39,004 nucleotides of DNA from DATMBL01 sp050735975. Lineage in GTDB: Bacteria > Desulfobacterota > Binatia > UBA9968. The translations under genes and the position numbers were made by a program. The DNA lies in NCBI GenBank assembly GCA_050735975.1, contig JBOHVS010000331.1, positions 1 to 39,004 on the forward strand, given 5' to 3'. The notes under the pieces were generated by a model. That model did no database searches. It was not told where the DNA came from and saw only the letters and a program-made list of their open reading frames with translations. This document shows positions 36,637-39,004 of this stretch, piece after piece (position 1 is the first letter of the stretch; each line of letters opens with the position of its first letter).

Positions 36637-37496
36637 GCAGAATTCGGAGAGCCGCGGCCCCTTTGATTGGCATCACGGCGGATCTGCCGGCACGCGACTT
36701 CCAGCAAGAACCGACGCTGCTTCTGCCAGCGCGGTACTATCGCGCGATTGAACAGGCCGGCGGCGTGCCGTTGATCCTGCCTTTTACGAAGGCCGCACGG
36801 ACGAGCCGGCGCGTGCTCGAGCGTATCGATGGGCTGCTGATCAGCGGCGGCAATTTCGACATCCATCCAAGCTACTACGGCGATCAGCCTCTCAAACTTT
36901 TGCGCGAAATCAAGCTGGAGAGGACCGAGTTCGAGTTGGAACTCATTGGTCTGGCACTCAGCCGAGATTTGCCAATGCTAGGGATTTGCGGAGGCGCGCA
37001 AGCTCTTAACGTGGCCTTGGGAGGCACTCTCTACCAGGACATCGCCGCTCAGGTCCCAAATGCGGGGGAACACGAACAGAGTGCGCGTAAAGAGACCGGA
37101 GGCCATCCGGTCCGAATCCACCCGGGCACGCAGCTCGACCGAATCATGCAGCGCAGAACTGTAGAGGCAAACACGACTCACCACCAGGCCGTGAAAGCGC
37201 TCGGACGGGGATTAGTCGTGAATGCCACCGCCGAAGACGGCATGATCGAAGGGATCGAGAGCCCGCGCCATACCTTCGCATTGGGAGTACAATGGCACCC
37301 CGAACTGTTGGCGCCCAAGAAGCTGCACCACCGGAGAATATTCTCGAGCTTTATTTCCAGCTGTAAACCCCGTACCACGAACTTACCTCCATGGTTTCCG
37401 GGCGCCGCCGCTCGGGCAAGTTCCGGACATTCATCCCCCCGCTCACGTGCTGTGCGCTCCGTGAGACGGGATAAACATTTTCGCCGCAGCAGCTAA
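36633..37496 (+). CDS. Class I glutamine amidotransferase-like hydrolase (peptidase C26, PuuD-like)
   Basis: The 287-residue protein has the C26 triad: Cys in GICGGAQALNVALGGTLYQD (near 119), and His/Glu in LGVQWHPELL (near 222). Also visible are PLIGITADLPARDF and DGLLISGGNFDIHP. PuuD cleaves gamma-glutamyl-GABA; other members hydrolyse gamma-glutamyl amides or are uncharacterised. It is translationally coupled to the lytic transglycosylase. The final 40 or so residues are Ser/Arg/Pro-rich and unlike the family's short helical end, perhaps from a frameshift or rearrangement next to the repeat tract. Substrate is not certain. Confidence 0.86.
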   Translation: MSRIRRAAAPLIGITADLPARDFQQEPTLLLPARYYRAIEQAGGVPLILPFTKAARTSRRVLERIDGLLISGGNFDIHPSYYGDQPLKLLREIKLERTEFELELIGLALSRDLPMLGICGGAQALNVALGGTLYQDIAAQVPNAGEHEQSARKETGGHPVRIHPGTQLDRIMQRRTVEANTTHHQAVKALGRGLVVNATAEDGMIEGIESPRHTFALGVQWHPELLAPKKLHHRRIFSSFISSCKPRTTNLPPWFPGAAARASSGHSSPRSRAVRSVRRDKHFRRSS

Positions 37497-37532
37497 TAAA
37501 TCGTTCAACTAAGCGGCTCCAAAACCAGCGTG

Positions 37533-37673
37533 CGTAGCGGCGTCGGCTTAGGACTCCACATCGTCAAAACCTTCGTGCAGTTGCGCGTGACGACTGAAAT
37601 CGGCAAAGGATCGAAATTTACCATCACGCCATCTCGTGAAGATGGGAGCGCAGCAAAGCAGGTTCAGGTTTAG
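37533..37673 (+). pseudogene. Remnant of a histidine-kinase ATPase domain
   Basis: The frame reads SGVGLGLHIVKTFVQL, then RVTTEIGKGSKFTITPS, and runs on to a TAG in the repeat. This is the G2 box and last strands of a HATPase domain. The expected loop of about six residues between FVQL and the final strands is missing, and nothing upstream encodes the rest. It is open from 37500 after a TAA, so it is a decayed fragment. It suggests a deleted kinase gene between the amidotransferase-like gene and the hydrolase. Confidence 0.65.
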
Positions 37674-37734
37674 GTTGAGGGGGGCTGAACCTCAGCCTTA
37701 ACCTGAGCCTCACAGCCTCAACCTCAACCTGATC
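37659..37734. repeat. AGGTTx hexamer palindrome
   Basis: CAGGTTCAGGTTTAGGTTG (37659-37677) is followed by a long complementary-style run of CAACCT, CAGCCT and TAACCT words (37684-37734). Same vocabulary and inverted design as 30263 and 34374. It lies upstream of the alpha/beta hydrolase. It overlaps the end of the kinase remnant frame. Confidence 0.6.
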
Positions 37735-37811
37735 AAGAGTTGATTTTCGACGTCTGGTGCGGCAAAGAGGGAAGCGGACACGACAAACATCGGAAAGGGA
37801 GGCGCACCCAA

Positions 37812-38948
37812 ATGGCGAATCAAACCGGCGGCGACGTGCTGAACAAAGAGGCGGCCGAGAAGGCGCTGTTCCCGGCGAGGGGGTTGCCGGGCGGCGGGCA
37901 ACTGGAAATCAGGATGGAAGCTTCGGCCAATCATCCCGATCCGGATATTCGCGGGGTGGCCCGCCGCGTCAAGCCGTACAACCTGGAGAGTTGGTATTCG
38001 GAATGGACGGCCGTTGCGCAAAAGAACGAGGATCTCGCCGAAATCTTTGCGCGAGATAACCGTAACCTAACCGCTAATGAATTTTACCTGCGCGCGGCCG
38101 ACTTCTACCGGCGCGCGCTGGTTTACATGGCGGATACGGATCCTCGCATGCTCCCCATCTACAAGAAGCTCGAAAAGAATTTCGACAAAGCCTGGTCGCT
38201 GGTCCCGCCGCCCTTCGAACGAGTGCAGATACCTTATGAGGGACACCTTTTGGACGCCCTTTTCTATCCCGCTCGCGGCAAACCCGGGAACCGATTCCCC
38301 GTCGTCTACAACTACGCCGGGGCGGACGGGATCCTGCTTCGAGGTGAAGACGGCGGCGCAAATCAATACGTGCGCCGGGGAATGTCTTTCATAGACGTCG
38401 ACGGCCCGGGACACGGGGGAGCCTTAAGAGAGAGGAATCTCTTCGCGCCGCCGGATTCGGAGCGAGTAGCAAAAGCGGTTATCGATTATCTCATGACTCG
38501 CCCCGATATAGACCCAAACCGGATCGGTCTTCATGGTTCCAGCATGGGAGGTTATTCAGGACCCCGCGCAGCAACGGCGGAAAAACGAATCAAGGCCGTG
38601 GGGATGTGGAGCGGCGCCTATAATCTCGTCGAAGATATCTTCAACTACTATCCGCCCATACAGGATAGATTGCGCTGGCTGATGGGAGCAAAAGATCTCA
38701 AAGAGGCGCGCGAGAAAATCGCGGAATTCACATTGGAAGGTAGAGCGGACCGAATCGAATGTCCCCTGCTTGTCGGTTACAGCCACGACGACCGCGTGAT
38801 GGATCCGCGTGGCGCCCTCAAGCTTTACGAAAAGGCCGTCAACTCTCCGAACCGCGAAATGCTTGACGGCGTCGGCCACGGTGAAAAGCGCTTCGATCGA
38901 AGAACTTATATTGCCGACTGGTTTATGAAGCAGCTCAACGCGGGGTAA
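37812..38948 (+). CDS. Alpha/beta hydrolase (dipeptidyl-peptidase/C-C hydrolase-like)
   Basis: The frame opens at 37740, but ATG 37812 has AAAGGGAGG about 9 bases upstream and is preferred, giving 378 residues. An N-terminal helical region (about 150 residues) with FYLRAADFYRRALVYM precedes the hydrolase core. The catalytic triad is Ser in HGSSMGGYSGPRAA (near 242), Asp in YSHDDRVMDP (near 325) and His in GVGHGEKRFD (near 356). The layout resembles 2,6-dihydroxypseudooxynicotine hydrolase/FrsA-like enzymes, but the substrate cannot be told. It has no signal peptide. Confidence 0.87.
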   Translation: MANQTGGDVLNKEAAEKALFPARGLPGGGQLEIRMEASANHPDPDIRGVARRVKPYNLESWYSEWTAVAQKNEDLAEIFARDNRNLTANEFYLRAADFYRRALVYMADTDPRMLPIYKKLEKNFDKAWSLVPPPFERVQIPYEGHLLDALFYPARGKPGNRFPVVYNYAGADGILLRGEDGGANQYVRRGMSFIDVDGPGHGGALRERNLFAPPDSERVAKAVIDYLMTRPDIDPNRIGLHGSSMGGYSGPRAATAEKRIKAVGMWSGAYNLVEDIFNYYPPIQDRLRWLMGAKDLKEAREKIAEFTLEGRADRIECPLLVGYSHDDRVMDPRGALKLYEKAVNSPNREMLDGVGHGEKRFDRRTYIADWFMKQLNAG

Positions 38949-38950
38949 AA

Positions 38951-38996
38951 GCAGGCTGATTCGCAAAAGCAAAGTCAGAGGTCGGAGGTCAGAGAG
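38951..38996. repeat. GTCAGAGGTCGG words and AGCAGGCTG trace
   Basis: After the hydrolase stop the sequence carries AGCAGGCTG (38951-38959), a short match to the AGCAGG repeat family. It then has GTCAGAGGTCGGAGGTCAGA (from 38974), a quasi-repeat of GTCAGAG and GTCGGAG words. The window ends a few bases later, so the unit may be cut off. Confidence 0.35.
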
Positions 38997-39004
38997 CAGA
39001 AAAA

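Overview
The window looks like a chromosomal segment of an uncultured Gram-negative bacterium. Evidence: an outer-membrane secretin, a soluble lytic transglycosylase, sigma-54 activators, and SecA with a C-terminal zinc tail. The mix (Tad pilus genes, a PEP-CTERM-type regulator, CoxG, many NtrC-like regulators, moderate GC by eye) suggests a deltaproteobacterium-like, Methylomirabilota-like or Binatota-like lineage. That placement is an inference and no marker gene here fixes it.

Layout. Positions 1-10627 (minus strand) hold a Tad/Flp pilus locus in transcription order flp, tadV, rcpC, rcpA, tadZ, tadA, tadB, tadC. It is followed without large gaps by a DUF192 gene, a GT-C membrane glycosyltransferase and a cyclase-repeat protein that runs off the left edge. 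A strong terminator hairpin separates flp from the machinery genes. Positions 11043-15404 (plus) hold a REC-GGDEF cyclase, a histidine kinase and a degenerate-GGDEF/EAL protein. Positions 15452-25059 mix a sugar epimerase, an orphan HAMP protein, a GT-C-like membrane protein, an NtrC-type two-component pair, a PrsR-like sigma-54 regulator and a nucleotide-sugar dehydrogenase. This is a surface-polysaccharide and regulation block. Positions 25144-34318 (minus) are mostly housekeeping: argJ, an enlarged secA, murI, an SPL-like radical SAM gene, an unknown HTH protein, a GT2 and a CoxG-like gene. Positions 34594-38948 (plus) hold a lytic transglycosylase, a class I glutamine amidotransferase-like hydrolase, a histidine-kinase fragment and an alpha/beta hydrolase.

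How it may work together. Three sigma-54-type promoter matches (GG-N10-GC) lie upstream of flp, of the REC-GGDEF gene and of the PrsR-like gene, and the window encodes two sigma-54 activators. This suggests one regulatory layer joining pilin synthesis, c-di-GMP and polysaccharide precursor supply. The link is inferred.

The intergenic spaces are unusually rich in small repeats: a 140-bp MITE-like element with 15-bp perfect inverted ends and a 9-bp target duplication, a second family with AGCAGG-type ends, CACCCT/AGGGTG hairpins, and quasi-periodic hexamer palindromes. No tRNA, rRNA or CRISPR array was seen.
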